This document shows, piece after piece, positions 54,116 through 64,000 of a DNA stretch of 64,000 bases. The position numbers were made by a program, and so were the translations under genes. Each line of letters starts with the position of its first letter. Position 1 is the stretch's first letter. Under the pieces are notes generated by a model. That model was not told the DNA's origin. It worked only from the letters and a program-made list of their open reading frames with translations, and searched no databases. The DNA comes from Albula goreensis (Eukaryota > Chordata > Actinopteri > Albuliformes > Albulidae): positions 46,990,180 to 47,054,179 of the forward strand of contig CM040741.1 in the NCBI GenBank assembly GCA_022829145.1, in the 5' to 3' direction.

Positions 54116-54282
54116 CTATGCTGTAATCATCAAAAGCGATGCTGCTGGACGCTTTTCCCAGTGCATTGATTGCTGTGATGTTCACCTTGTACCTGAAGGT
54201 GGAGAAGAGCTGTGGAAACTTCACATGGCACCGGTTCTTGTGAACCGGATCCCTCTGAACCTCCAAGGTTTTCTGGTTGTGT
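54116..54282 (-). CDS. cntfr: cntfr exon: second half of first cytokine-receptor domain
   Basis: This exon encodes the second half of the first fibronectin III domain of CNTFR alpha. With one base completing a lysine codon from the previous exon it reads HNQKTLEVQRDPVHKNRC, then FPQLFSTFRYKVNITAINALG, and ends FDDYSI before a split glycine/valine codon. Conserved CNTFR features are DPxxKNRC, LFSTxxYKV and NALG. An N-glycosylation sequon (NIT) is present in YKVNIT. The acceptor is GCCACAG at 54283 and the donor ATAG|GTAATG at 54116/54115. Aligned with mammalian CNTFR from memory, the cysteine a few residues before 'KDP' is replaced by valine (GTT codon at 54258-54260), although its partner in NRC (54228-54230) is kept. 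The frame is open and in phase with both neighbours, so a misplaced boundary is unlikely to explain this. Confidence 0.95.
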
Positions 54283-55307
54283 CTGTGGCAAGAAGAGATG
54301 TAGAGAGAGGTGATGTTGTCATGTGGCACTGGTTGTTGGCATAGGAGCCCCCTTTAAATTTCAGCATTAATATGAATCAAAGACATCGGCCATGAGAAGC
54401 TGCCAATCCATTTTTGGGTCAGAATATCAGAGCCCATCTGGTATTTTAAATGTTTTCTGCTTTAGTATCAGTATCAGCATCAGGGATATGCAATTGATGT
54501 TGTAAAACTGCTGACAGTCCACATTAAAGAGTGGGATCGGCAGTGCCTTGGGCTAGCCCCAGGAATACCATCTGGGCTGGAAATGGGAGGCCCAGCTTAC
54601 CTTCATGAATTCACTGATCAAGAGTCTTTGCCTTTAAGCAAGACGACTCGCAAATTTGATTTCCTTCATAAAAAAAAAACCTGGAGCCACTCCTCTGTTT
54701 AGATCACAATATGCTATTTACATAAAGGATATTACTAACATTGACCCTTTTATGACAGTATATTTCTGCCATAGCTTAGCGTTTCCATTACTTGATGGGC
54801 CGCTGTCAGAATGAACCTAATCAAATGGCTTTAATATTTTAAGAGAGTAAGATTTATATAGAGCTGAAACAGCCACCATACATAGTGTATTACTTATTAA
54901 TGTAGTCTTAAGTGCTCTAATCAAGTGTAATGAGGGTCTGTGTTTCTAAATGGAAAGGTAATGTTGCAATGCACAGATGCTCTCAAAATTCCAATTAATT
55001 ATATGTTTCTTTTAAATTCTAATGCAACATATCAATCCAACAGCATTAAAGACGTGCCACCTGCTGTGAAATTACCCTGTAACATTTGTGCTTTCTTTGA
55101 TTTGGGAACATGTCCTGCAGATACCTTACAGCAATCTTACATGAATGAGGCATCACCCTTGGATTGGTTTGATTTAAGCAGTGTTCAGTTTCATAAGACA
55201 TGACATATCTTACTCTGAAGACTGCTACACTGTCATCATATATCTGCCTGAAATTAAGAAAAGTGGCTTTCAACCTCAAAATAGATCACCAAGCAGGGCA
55301 TCCCCAA

Positions 55308-55348
<41 letters not shown>

Positions 55349-55400
55349 AGCACGCATGCGCACACACACCAACTTTAAGAGGGGTTAAAACCAATCTTAC
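54283..55400 (-). other. cntfr: cntfr intron within first cytokine-receptor domain
   Basis: A 1.1-kb intron with donor GTAAGA and acceptor CCACAG, splitting a lysine codon after two bases. It carries the GT/GA-type microsatellite close to its donor. A stretch at 54530-54680 with a run of nine A might be a decayed repeat, but I could not assign it. Confidence 0.85.
55308..55369. repeat. CT/CA microsatellite next to a cntfr donor site
   Basis: A CT run (55308-55324) followed by an interrupted CA run. In the cntfr transcript it reads as UG repeats then AG repeats, starting about 30 bases after the 5' splice site at 55400. Confidence 0.95.
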
Positions 55401-55518
55401 TTGACATGGACATCAAATTCAGTTGGAATGTAGGTGGGGTGCTGGAGGTGCCAGCTGCAGTAGAATCCAATGGGGAAAGTGTTGGATCGGCACGTGACCA
55501 TAGGTTCCTTTGGAGGAG
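55401..55518 (-). CDS. cntfr: cntfr exon: first cytokine-receptor domain, N-terminal half
   Basis: This is the most upstream coding exon visible. It starts the first fibronectin III domain of CNTFR alpha, reading APPKEPMVTCRSN, then IGFYCSWHLQHPTYIPTEFD. The paired cysteines in 'TCRSN...FYCSWH' are the conserved first disulfide of class I cytokine receptors, and 'TYIPxxF' is a CNTFR hallmark. The acceptor CCTTGCCAG at 55519 and donor CAA|GTAAGA at 55401/55400 are good. It begins after the first base of a codon and ends after two bases. The preceding exon, which should carry the Ig-like domain and end with G for this alanine codon, was not found; nor was the signal-peptide exon. CNTFR alpha binds CNTF outside the cell and recruits gp130 and LIFR; it is mainly neuronal and muscular in mammals. 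Confidence 0.97.
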
Positions 55519-58500
55519 CTGGCAAGGAAAGGGGGAAATAAAAAAATCAGTACTTTTTTAATGAGCCCTGCATAACCTTGAAGAGCTTACTGTCTGCCAA
55601 AAAAATCAATCTCCAAATGCCCTTCAGAAGTCCCCATGTTAAATGTGTCTCCTTGATGAGCATCGGGCATGCAGTGCAGGCGGACAGGGAGATGTAACGA
55701 CAACCCCAGCCCTCCTCCCCCATTAAGCCCCTTTCTTACACTGCCACTGAACCATGCCCTGTGCTGCCAAAACTCAAAATAATGACTTGGACCGGTTGCC
55801 AGAGTGATGCATATCACCTTATTTTTTCCTCTGTGCTCAGTGAAATGCGAAAGGTTTCAGCCATAACAAAATGTAGTTATGACAAAGCTTTGCATGCTCC
55901 ACCCCAGTTGTCAATGCTCAAGTGCCAGGAGAAACAATGCCTCACTGAAGTGAGAATCATTCATCCCCCTATTCCAAATTTTCTATACTCTACTTTCTCC
56001 CCATTGGTTTGAAAGGGCTTGATTTTTTTATTTGTAGAGTGGGCTGGAGGAGAGAGAGTGTTCAATACATATTATGTGTCACCTCCCCTCCCCATGCAAT
56101 GCATGTCTGCAAAGCTGATGACTTTAATATTTTCATTCAGTTTCGAGAGGCTGTCAGTCATGCTCATGTGCTTGCGAAGGTGACATTCTCAAGTGCAGCG
56201 CAATGTCCCTTGCTCCCCAGATGTAGTAAACAAATCAGAGGCAGTAAATGACAAGAATCAATCACTGAAATTGATAACAACTCTGTAAGCTCCATTAATT
56301 AAACCAAAAATTGGGGTCATCTCAGTAAATCTGCTATGAAAACCAGTTACTCACCACAATCTCAACACTGTCATTCAGAAAACAGGGTGAAATGAAATCC
56401 AAATTATCAACACTAACCAATCAATTTCACTTGCACTCTCTTACATTCCATTGTAATTGCATAATTAAAAGTTTAGCTGTAAGTGAGAAAGTTCATATTG
56501 CCAAAGGGAATGGTTTGAGGATTTTCAAAAGAAAACATTTCAGAACCTGTTTTTCATCTGGATCTGACTTAACCTCTTCACTTATTTATTCACAACCTCT
56601 TCTTCAAGTCATTAGTCACCAATGAAAGATCAATTACCAATTACAGTGCGTCCTCTGAGAGGGAGGAAAAGTGAAGAACATGACATTACATCACCACAGT
56701 GCATGTACTGCAGGTAACAGCCACCATAAGAGAAAAGAGCAGTGGCACCTTGTGCTTGTTTTTGAGTCAAATTTCACTTGTGAATATTTTGACCACGTAG
56801 CTCAATTCTAAAATTTAGTTGTATCTATCCATTCACTGTTGGGAGAGAAAAATGGGAGTGAGTTACTAAATCCTGCATGGAATTGATACTGTATAACAGA
56901 ATGTGTAACCCTGCATTCTTACAATAAGTTCTTTCACCGTACTCATGCTGCCACACATTAGGAGGTATTTAGCTCTATACCTGGGGACCACCTTAGCGAT
57001 TAAGCTGATGTTTGTAGGAACCATTGTCGATAAGCAGTACAAAAAGCTGCTATTTCTAAAAAACAATCATAGTAATGTAAATGAACCACTGACAGTTCTG
57101 TTTTAGAAGTCAAATGAATCTGCTATGGCCAATTCTCTAATCTATGGGTATGGTGACTTGTCAGTCAGAAACAAGAACAGTTTAAACAAACATTAAACCA
57201 AAATGCTATCACTCTATCTATTTGATTAAGAAACTAAATATTATCAATATTACACAAAGGGGACAAAAGGAGCATGCACAGTTGCAAAAGATTAAACAAA
57301 TAATATCTTTGCCATCTGTTGGGGAAGTAAAGATGACTATGTAGATATACAAAGTAGTGATTGTACAGGTCTGTTTTATTAGATGTTTGCTAGCCAGCTG
57401 GATGGCAAAATACTTAGACATGTTTAAAAAAAGAGAAAATTAAATTCACTGTAAGAATAAACTACAGATATCTAGCTCTTTATTATGTATATTATCACTG
57501 ATGCAAAAAGGGAATCATTGAGCTGAACCTAATCACACTTTCAAGTGTGCATTGAAAATTAAACTTCAAAATATACCTCCCCTTCCATAACTTGTGTATG
57601 TATGAGTCCATTAAACAACATATCAAAAAATAAAATCAGTTTTACCTTGTCCTGACTAAAACACATATGTAATGCATTGTTTGGTACTTTAATGGAAGTA
57701 TTTATTCATTCAAACTGATTACAAGTAGTTTTATGACAGCACAAGAACTGTTTATATGCAGTACTTTAGCCATCAGATGTCAATGGCAAGGTATACGTTT
57801 ACGTAAATACGTCTTCCGTTGCATAACATGGGAGTGGGCAAGTTTGTATGATGTTGCGTTTTCTAATGAAGTACAAATACAGCATATTCCTTTTTTCCCT
57901 GATTTTTCCTCCAGTTTTTCCCAACCTGAACTCAAACAAGCTTTTTGACATCACTGCAGCGCCCACTCTGCTGGCATCGGGAGGAGAGGCTGAACACATG
58001 ACTCATCCCATTCATGTGACGACAATCTCGCTTCTGTTCGCCATTGCAGACCTACGGTCATAGCCGGCTATGGCGACCCTGTGAAACACCCAGAGGCTCC
58101 TCAAATCTGTAATGTCTGATGCCACGATATCTTTACTAGCAGTAATTATAGTAACCACGTCATTGCTCAGGTCTACAACACCAAAACTTTTCCTAAATCT
58201 GAAACTTAATATCTTTCTTCAGCTATTACAGTGATTGAATTTTTTCAGTCATAGGGATCCATACAGACCTCCTCCTCTCCAACTGTTGCTTTGCAGCTTG
58301 TCTGTTGTCAACTGCTATGCCTTTGCATGTGCAAGATGGCTACCACATGTATCCAGCATTCCTTTGCATTCTGTTGTCATGCTACACATCCACAAGATGC
58401 AATTAAGCCATGAATGGTGGATGCAGTATATCGGGATCTGACGGGCAGGTCAGCAGCAGACTCTGAACAAACGCATAGATAATAAGTATTTCATCTGCCT

Positions 58501-59878
58501 AATTGTGATTGACAGTTCAGAGGAAATTACTTATTAGTCTGCATTTATCTTACAAATAAAACATCGCTACTTTTGGGTCTTCTTCTGTGGTAATCGGACT
58601 GCCCAAACTGCCCAATTGTGTGACAGAATGCTAATGGACTTTGCTAAAAAGTCAACCATCTTGTTGTACAGAATCTTTGACAAATGAGAACAACAATGGC
58701 AGGAGGTTTTGAAGAGAAGCTAGTTTGTTTGTTTACGTTGTACAAATTCAGAAGTTGTCAAAGAAGATATTCCGGTGTTGGCAACAAATGATACTTTTTA
58801 ATCCTCCAGGTACACGCAAAGTATGGAGGCAAGTATGAGAACAATGCCACTAGCACCACAGCCGCTTGTCTATGCGTATGTGTTGTAAAAAGCAAGTATA
58901 TTGCGGCCTTCAGTTGACTGTCAGTTAAAGGAATGTACAGTTTCAATATTATGAATTCATATTTCTGTTTATAGCAGCTGGTAACGTGCAGGTGTTCCAA
59001 GTCTGTCCTACTTATGATTGCCATGCTTTGGCATATTACACTGACAAGGGTCCACTGACAGCAGAATCTGCACTTCTCTTTCTCCCTGTTTCTTTTTTAT
59101 GTACTTTTTATTTGGGCACTGATTATTGCCATGTAACCAATAAACCTTTTCTGAGTACAGATTTGGAGACCTTGAGATTTTTGGAAGGTTAATTGAGTGC
59201 AACTGCTCTACATATGTCTGATATTTTATGATTTTCAAAACTTTTTAAAAAATTATTTTTAAGTATGTTTTTAAAACTGTACTATATACTGCTAAAATGA
59301 TTATAGACTAGGCTGTGTGAGCACGCATGCATGTGTGATTGTTAGTAAAATACTTCCAAATGTGGAAACTGCAGAGCTTGTTAAGTTTGTGCACCTGCAC
59401 AACTTCATTAAAATGTATCAATTAATCTGTCTTCCTTCCCAAGAAAATGCAGCTAGTTTGACACCAAACATTCTCATTTTCACAAACAAAATACACCATA
59501 AATTAAATTGAGCAATTTAGACAGAAAGAACATTCTTCTCTTCACATCCCCCCCCCCTTGTGTATCATTTATTTTATTGCATTTTTTAAGTGCATCTTTG
59601 AAAACACAGTACATCCACCAATTTTTCATATTCTTCATTGCTGTTATTAGTACTGGTCACAGGTTTAATGTCTATTCATTCATGTGGAAAAACTACCTGT
59701 TAAATAGCAGCTCACAAAAGAAAGTGATCTTGCAATGCTCTGTCATATATCTCCCCAAACCATGTCAGTCATATAAAATATAGTTACAGGTCTCAAACGT
59801 CTTTCACCAGCATGACATGATGACCCATGGCCAACAGATCACGTGCACAGAGGTCCATACCAAAGAGAAAAGATGTTG

Positions 59879-60274
59879 GCTGTGTCCGAAATTGTAATTA
59901 GTGCCTACTAAAAAGCATACTACTCTGACGTCAACGTAGTGCCTACTACTCAGTGCAGTGCGTGAGTTTTCGGATTTACCACCATAGATATAACGGTCGC
60001 TATTTTCTTCAGTCTAATAGCTGGAGGTTTACAACTGATGTACATCCATCATGAACTCCGCCGGCTTCTTCTTTGGTATGTATCCACCCAATGGCCTTGT
60101 GGGATAGCGCAGTGTGCAGTCCTTGCACACTGCAGAGTTTTACCGGAAGCAGTATGCTATCTGGGTAACGGTTGCATACTGATTCAGTCGGTTTGAGATT
60201 CCGGACAAAGTACATACTATGCATACTGATCTTTGCATACTATAAAGGGCGTAGTATGCAATTTTGGATGCAGA
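59879..60274. mobile_element. MITE-like element with GTCCGAAAT-type ends
   Basis: The left end reads GCTGTGTCCGAAATTG, and the right end read inward gives TCTGCATCCAAAATTG followed by a GCATACTA-type run. Inside, the motif 'GCATACTA/TAGTATGC' recurs many times in both orientations. This imperfect terminal symmetry and internal motif are typical of a short nonautonomous DNA transposon that I recognise as common in fish genomes; its superfamily is not assigned. Target duplication was not clear. It has no coding capacity and higher CpG content than its surroundings. Confidence 0.65.
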
Positions 60275-62184
60275 AATTGAAAATTTCGCAGAGATAAAGC
60301 AGGCCTGCTTCAAACAGTAAGAAAGGTCATGATTGTGTTGGCATTGCAGTTACTCGGCATCACTCTGGCTCCCTGTTGCATAGTGTGTAAATTAGAAAAT
60401 ACAGAACTTCTGAAATAGCTGAATTCAGAGGCTACTCTCTCTGTTCCTCATTGAAATTCAAAAAACTCCCACAGCCACAAAGAGTGCCTTAGGAAGGTCC
60501 CAAACGAATCAGAATATACCAAAGGGCAGATTTACCAAACTACAATGCAAAGCAAAACAACTGCAGGTTCAGCTTTGTCACAGTCACACAGTGTTAACCA
60601 CACATTTCCAAGACTACTATGAAAACCAGGTAATTATGCAGTCTCTAAGAACATTTTTTCATTAGTGGCACGCACTTCAGAGAACAATGGAAAACAAGTT
60701 CCCTGGGCCAAATCATAAGAACAAATGATTCAGAGGATAATTAGAAGAAAACAAAGCCAAATGTGAAACTTCAGAGCAGAATTGTAAAATCTGATCATGC
60801 ATAAAATAAACATTCTGAATTACAAAAACACTGAATTACAATAGGAGTGACTTAATATATTAGAATTGTTGTCATCAGAGCCAACTGATGTACAGTTCCC
60901 TATCTGAAAACATACCACAGTGACATCCTGAACAAGGTAACGTGTATATAAAATAACTGTGATGCACTGTGAACACTTTCAAGCTGGTTGCATTTTAGAA
61001 CTTATAGAGTGCTTCACAAAACACAGCTATTACCATAATTCAAAATCTTCATTTTAAACCAACTGTCTGCTTTAGAGCAAGTTTTAAGGTCTTCTTCTCC
61101 AAGGTCATAACATTTCCTCTCAAACCAGAAGCTTGTGTATCATATTGGCATTAGTAATGTGGCATAATTAACTCAATTTGAAAAATCTCTGCTCAGTATT
61201 AGCATATTTATTCCAATTATGTATGCGGTATGCATATGACCAGCTGCATTTGTATTTAGGATAGAGTCTCTTGATGTTGGTATCCCTGTTAAAGTTCATA
61301 ATTTTACATTTCCCCCACTGTAAATGTTTTGGAAATCCCAAGAATGTTTGAACAGGTGTTTATCACACGCAATACACATGCGGTTCTTCAGTATGTTTCG
61401 TCCTAGGTGTATAACAGATCAGCTTTTGGATCAGGGTCATTTGCATAACCATTATTGGACCTTGATCAAAAAGGTTTGTGTGTTACTAAGAACAATAAAA
61501 TGGGGTACATACCAAGATCAAATGATACTAATGCAAATAACTACAAACAGGTTCAAACACAGCTACAAATTGTGCATTTGCAGTTTTGAAAGAACCAGTG
61601 GCCTGTCATCATGTGAATCTATGTAGTTACATGCTTATGGCTGCCTATTCCTAGACAGTGGCACCTACAGACGTACATGCCAGTGCCCACTGTGCATACT
61701 ATTGGGGTTGAGCTTTTTATCCATGTATGAAACTCAGCTGCATCATTCCTAGCTCAAAAATAATACAACTGCTGATCATTAGAGACTTTGGCATTCTGAC
61801 ACCTGATTGGTTGGAACAGAATCCACTTACAAGTACAGGGTAAAACTAAATTCAACACAACCTTAGCATACCACACAACTTTTTCTTGAAGAAATTAACT
61901 GAGTGCATTAGGACTATCTGTAGCATTGTTTTGCGTTTACCATAACATCAAATTCTGCTGGCACCCCTGAGCAGAGATGCCGACGAAATCAATTGCTCAC
62001 ATGACACTCATTGACTCATAGAGCATTGCACTTAGGAAGTGGAACTGTTTATGTTCAGACAGAGTACATTAGTCACAGTGTAATTTGTAGTTTTAAAAAG
62101 ACAAACACTTTCCAGTTTCATTGCTAATTGGTTGCTAATTGGTTCTTCTTTGCTAAAGAAATTAAAACTACAGCTACACATTAT

Positions 62185-62751
62185 GGGTCCTATTTTGAAA
62201 GTCATACATCAAAAGTTAGAAATCAGTCTTTGCCCGATTCTTGAAGCATTCACTGGGAGGGGGAAAGCGCAAAGCTATTTTCGGGGACACAACTTCAAGG
62301 CGATAAATCAAATTGGGCAGGTCTATTCCCTGGCGCTACACACAATAGGAGGTCCTTCACATGGCGAAATCTGCAATGGGTGGAGTACTGTGTTAATATC
62401 AATTAGAGGGCATTGGCACAACGTTGCATGTTTCAGCCAATCATAATGAGCATTACATACGATAAAATAACATGCACTCAGCGCTCACAAAAGAACATGG
62501 ATGATCTAAGGCAGAGGAAAGTGTGTTTCATACTAGAGGAGATGGAGATATGGGTCCAGAGAATGCTTCCAGGTATTGCATTTTTATGCCCCTGTACGTC
62601 AGAGGCGAAAAGTGGCTTTCTGCTTCCACATTTTTCCTGTTGCGCTGCTATACGTATATGTTAACGAAAATAGCTTTGCACATTTCGTTGCAGTCATGGT
62701 GCGTTTTAAATCGCTTGTAGCATGTTGCATCTGCTCATGAAAATAGGGCCC
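62185..62751. mobile_element. MITE with GGGYCCTATTTT terminal inverted repeats
   Basis: A 567-base element. The left end is GGGTCCTATTTT (62185-62196), and the right end read inward is GGGCCCTATTTT (62740-62751), 11 of 12 bases identical. The trinucleotide TAT flanks both sides (62182-62184 and 62752-62754), consistent with a 3-base target duplication as made by Harbinger-type transposons. The interior is richer in CpG than its surroundings. Its open frames (83-104 codons) have no transposase motif, so it is nonautonomous. Confidence 0.75.
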
Positions 62752-62876
62752 TATATCTTTAATTTCCCAACAAATTACACTTGCAGCTTAAATTCTTTAA
62801 CTTAACAAACACACTCAAGATGCTCTGGTGCCATTTGATATAAAGGTAAAAATGTGTCTGAACGACTTTAAAAGCT

Positions 62877-62931
62877 TGTGTGTGTGTGTAAGTGTGTGTG
62901 CATGCGTGCACACTTATGTGTGTCTGTGTAT
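62877..62931. repeat. Interrupted TG microsatellite
   Basis: TG units broken by TAAG, CA and GCG steps. Confidence 0.85.
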
Positions 62932-63731
62932 GGTACAGTAAAGATTATGCTGTCCATTAGCCTTAACCTAATTCATTATTTAATGGGCGTGATGGTTTTG
63001 TGGGTATTTTTAAACAGAGGTAGAGTCAGTCTGTGAAATCCCTGACACTGTCCAGGACTGGATGGTTTCACTTGGTCTCTGCCTCCCTGCTTGTCTCCCC
63101 TATAATGCTAAAACGATTGAAGGGCCTGTGAAATGAAAGACATTGTTTTTTAGGGTCAGCTGAGAGATGTCAAGCTGCCAACTGACATGAAAGGGAGATG
63201 AGTGAAAGCTTCATGACCCTTCCTATCATCACTAAACACATATCTGTCAGAGCGCAGCATGGCCCCTCATCTGAAGAGCATAGAATGCCAGGAATGTGCC
63301 TGTCGATTGGAAACAGCAGGGGGTGGGAGGGGGGTGAGGAAAGGGACAACAAAGTGGGGTCGTACCTGGAGAGGAAGGGTTATCCTACAACCTATAAACC
63401 CTGGCTGTGTCCCTTCCAGGAAGTATCTGTTACCATGACCATAACATGGCCGCAATGACTATCCTCCAGACAGACAGACCTGTTCTTAAGAAGCATGTTT
63501 AAGGTAAATGGATAGATATCCAATGTTATTTTCACTGTTATTGGTCCCTTAGCAGGTGGATTTGACATCGCGTCCTTCATTTTTCATTGAGCATTGAGTA
63601 TTTACAGAATGTTATAAACAGATAAGACAAAAGTTGGTTACTACAGCTTCTTTTCAAGGAGGCTATTTGGTGCATGTGAACTGAATTTTCTGAATACAGT
63701 TCTATTGTGTTGTATTTATTGGCTGCCTGAT

Positions 63732-63845
63732 GGTTTACCTTAGGTAAAATGCATACATTGTTAATACTCCCTTTGGTAGTTTGGTTATGGTTTACCTTTG
63801 ATGAAATGCATAAATTCTTCACATTCCCAGTGGTAATTAAATTTT
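63732..63845. repeat. 57-base imperfect tandem duplication
   Basis: Two adjacent copies, starting GGTTTACCTTAGGTAAAATG at 63732 and GGTTTACCTTTGATGAAATG at 63789, about 70 percent alike by eye in the first half and less so after. Confidence 0.7.
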
Positions 63846-64000
63846 TTTAAGACTAAAATTTATGACCAACAGTGGTCTCTCCACCAATACGTGGCTTCCT
63901 CATCCAGGCCTTGCCATGTGCTTGTACTTCTATTGCTTCAAACTCTATACAGTCGCATGCCTCTTAATTTGAACTGGAGCGGCTGTTGTTTGATATAAAG

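Larger units (their letters stand above)
55519..64000 (-). other. cntfr: Probable cntfr 5' intron, at least 8.4 kb
   Basis: No exon resembling an Ig-like domain or signal peptide could be found on the minus strand, so this is best read as intron upstream of the first visible exon, with the 5' part of the gene to the right of the window. It carries two MITE-like elements and microsatellites. Stretches near 57960-58110 and 63010-63460 are less AT-rich and may be regulatory or conserved. A missed short exon remains possible because the search was by eye. Confidence 0.6.

Noticed and set aside
61324..61626. 100-codon plus-strand open frame
   Set aside because: No recognisable family and AT-rich intron-like composition.
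63845..64000. Possible upstream cntfr exon at the right edge (minus strand)
   Set aside because: The translation shows stops in all frames and no Ig-domain landmarks such as a YxC motif.

Overview
The window is AT-rich vertebrate DNA, most likely from a ray-finned (teleost-type) fish. The evidence is widely spaced short exons with GT/AG borders, a eukaryotic tRNA with internal A and B boxes and a T-run terminator, a decayed Tc1-type transposon, a Tx1/L1-type LINE fragment, several short inverted-repeat (MITE-like) elements, tRNA-derived SINE heads and many CA/GT microsatellites. The species cannot be named from the sequence.

The one protein gene I can support runs right to left on the minus strand. 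It is cntfr, encoding the alpha receptor for ciliary neurotrophic factor. Five coding exons are visible: 55401-55518 and 54116-54282 (first fibronectin III / cytokine-receptor domain), 51724-51887 and 30010-30196 (second domain, with the WSDWS box), and 27704-27831 (stalk, hydrophobic GPI-anchor signal and stop). All four splice junctions join in frame and the joined product follows CNTFR through both domains. The start codon, signal peptide and Ig-like domain were not found between 55519 and 64000 and probably lie to the right of the window. The gene has one very large intron (30197-51723).

Layout, left to right. 640-1450 holds a minus-strand Tc1/mariner transposase relic ending at a poly-T run. 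2700-3720 is a CpG-rich stretch with a good minus-strand donor site, possibly the first exon of another minus-strand gene leaving the window on the left. A tRNA-Ser(GCT) lies at 8603-8684, followed by two possible SINE heads. 9860-27185 is intergenic, with a perfect 17-bp hairpin at 24823-24861. 27186-55518 is cntfr; its introns carry a long hairpin (31254-31350), a TTAA-flanked MITE (41162-41301), a LINE ORF1 relic (about 44340-44760) and microsatellites. 55519-64000 is probably cntfr intron and carries two more MITE-like elements.

I found no prokaryote-type system, CRISPR array or clearly new gene system. The most interesting points are the predicted loss of a conserved cysteine in the first cytokine-receptor domain, the cntfr stop codon lying inside a perfect donor motif, the 97-nt hairpin in the large intron, and the possible promoter at the left.
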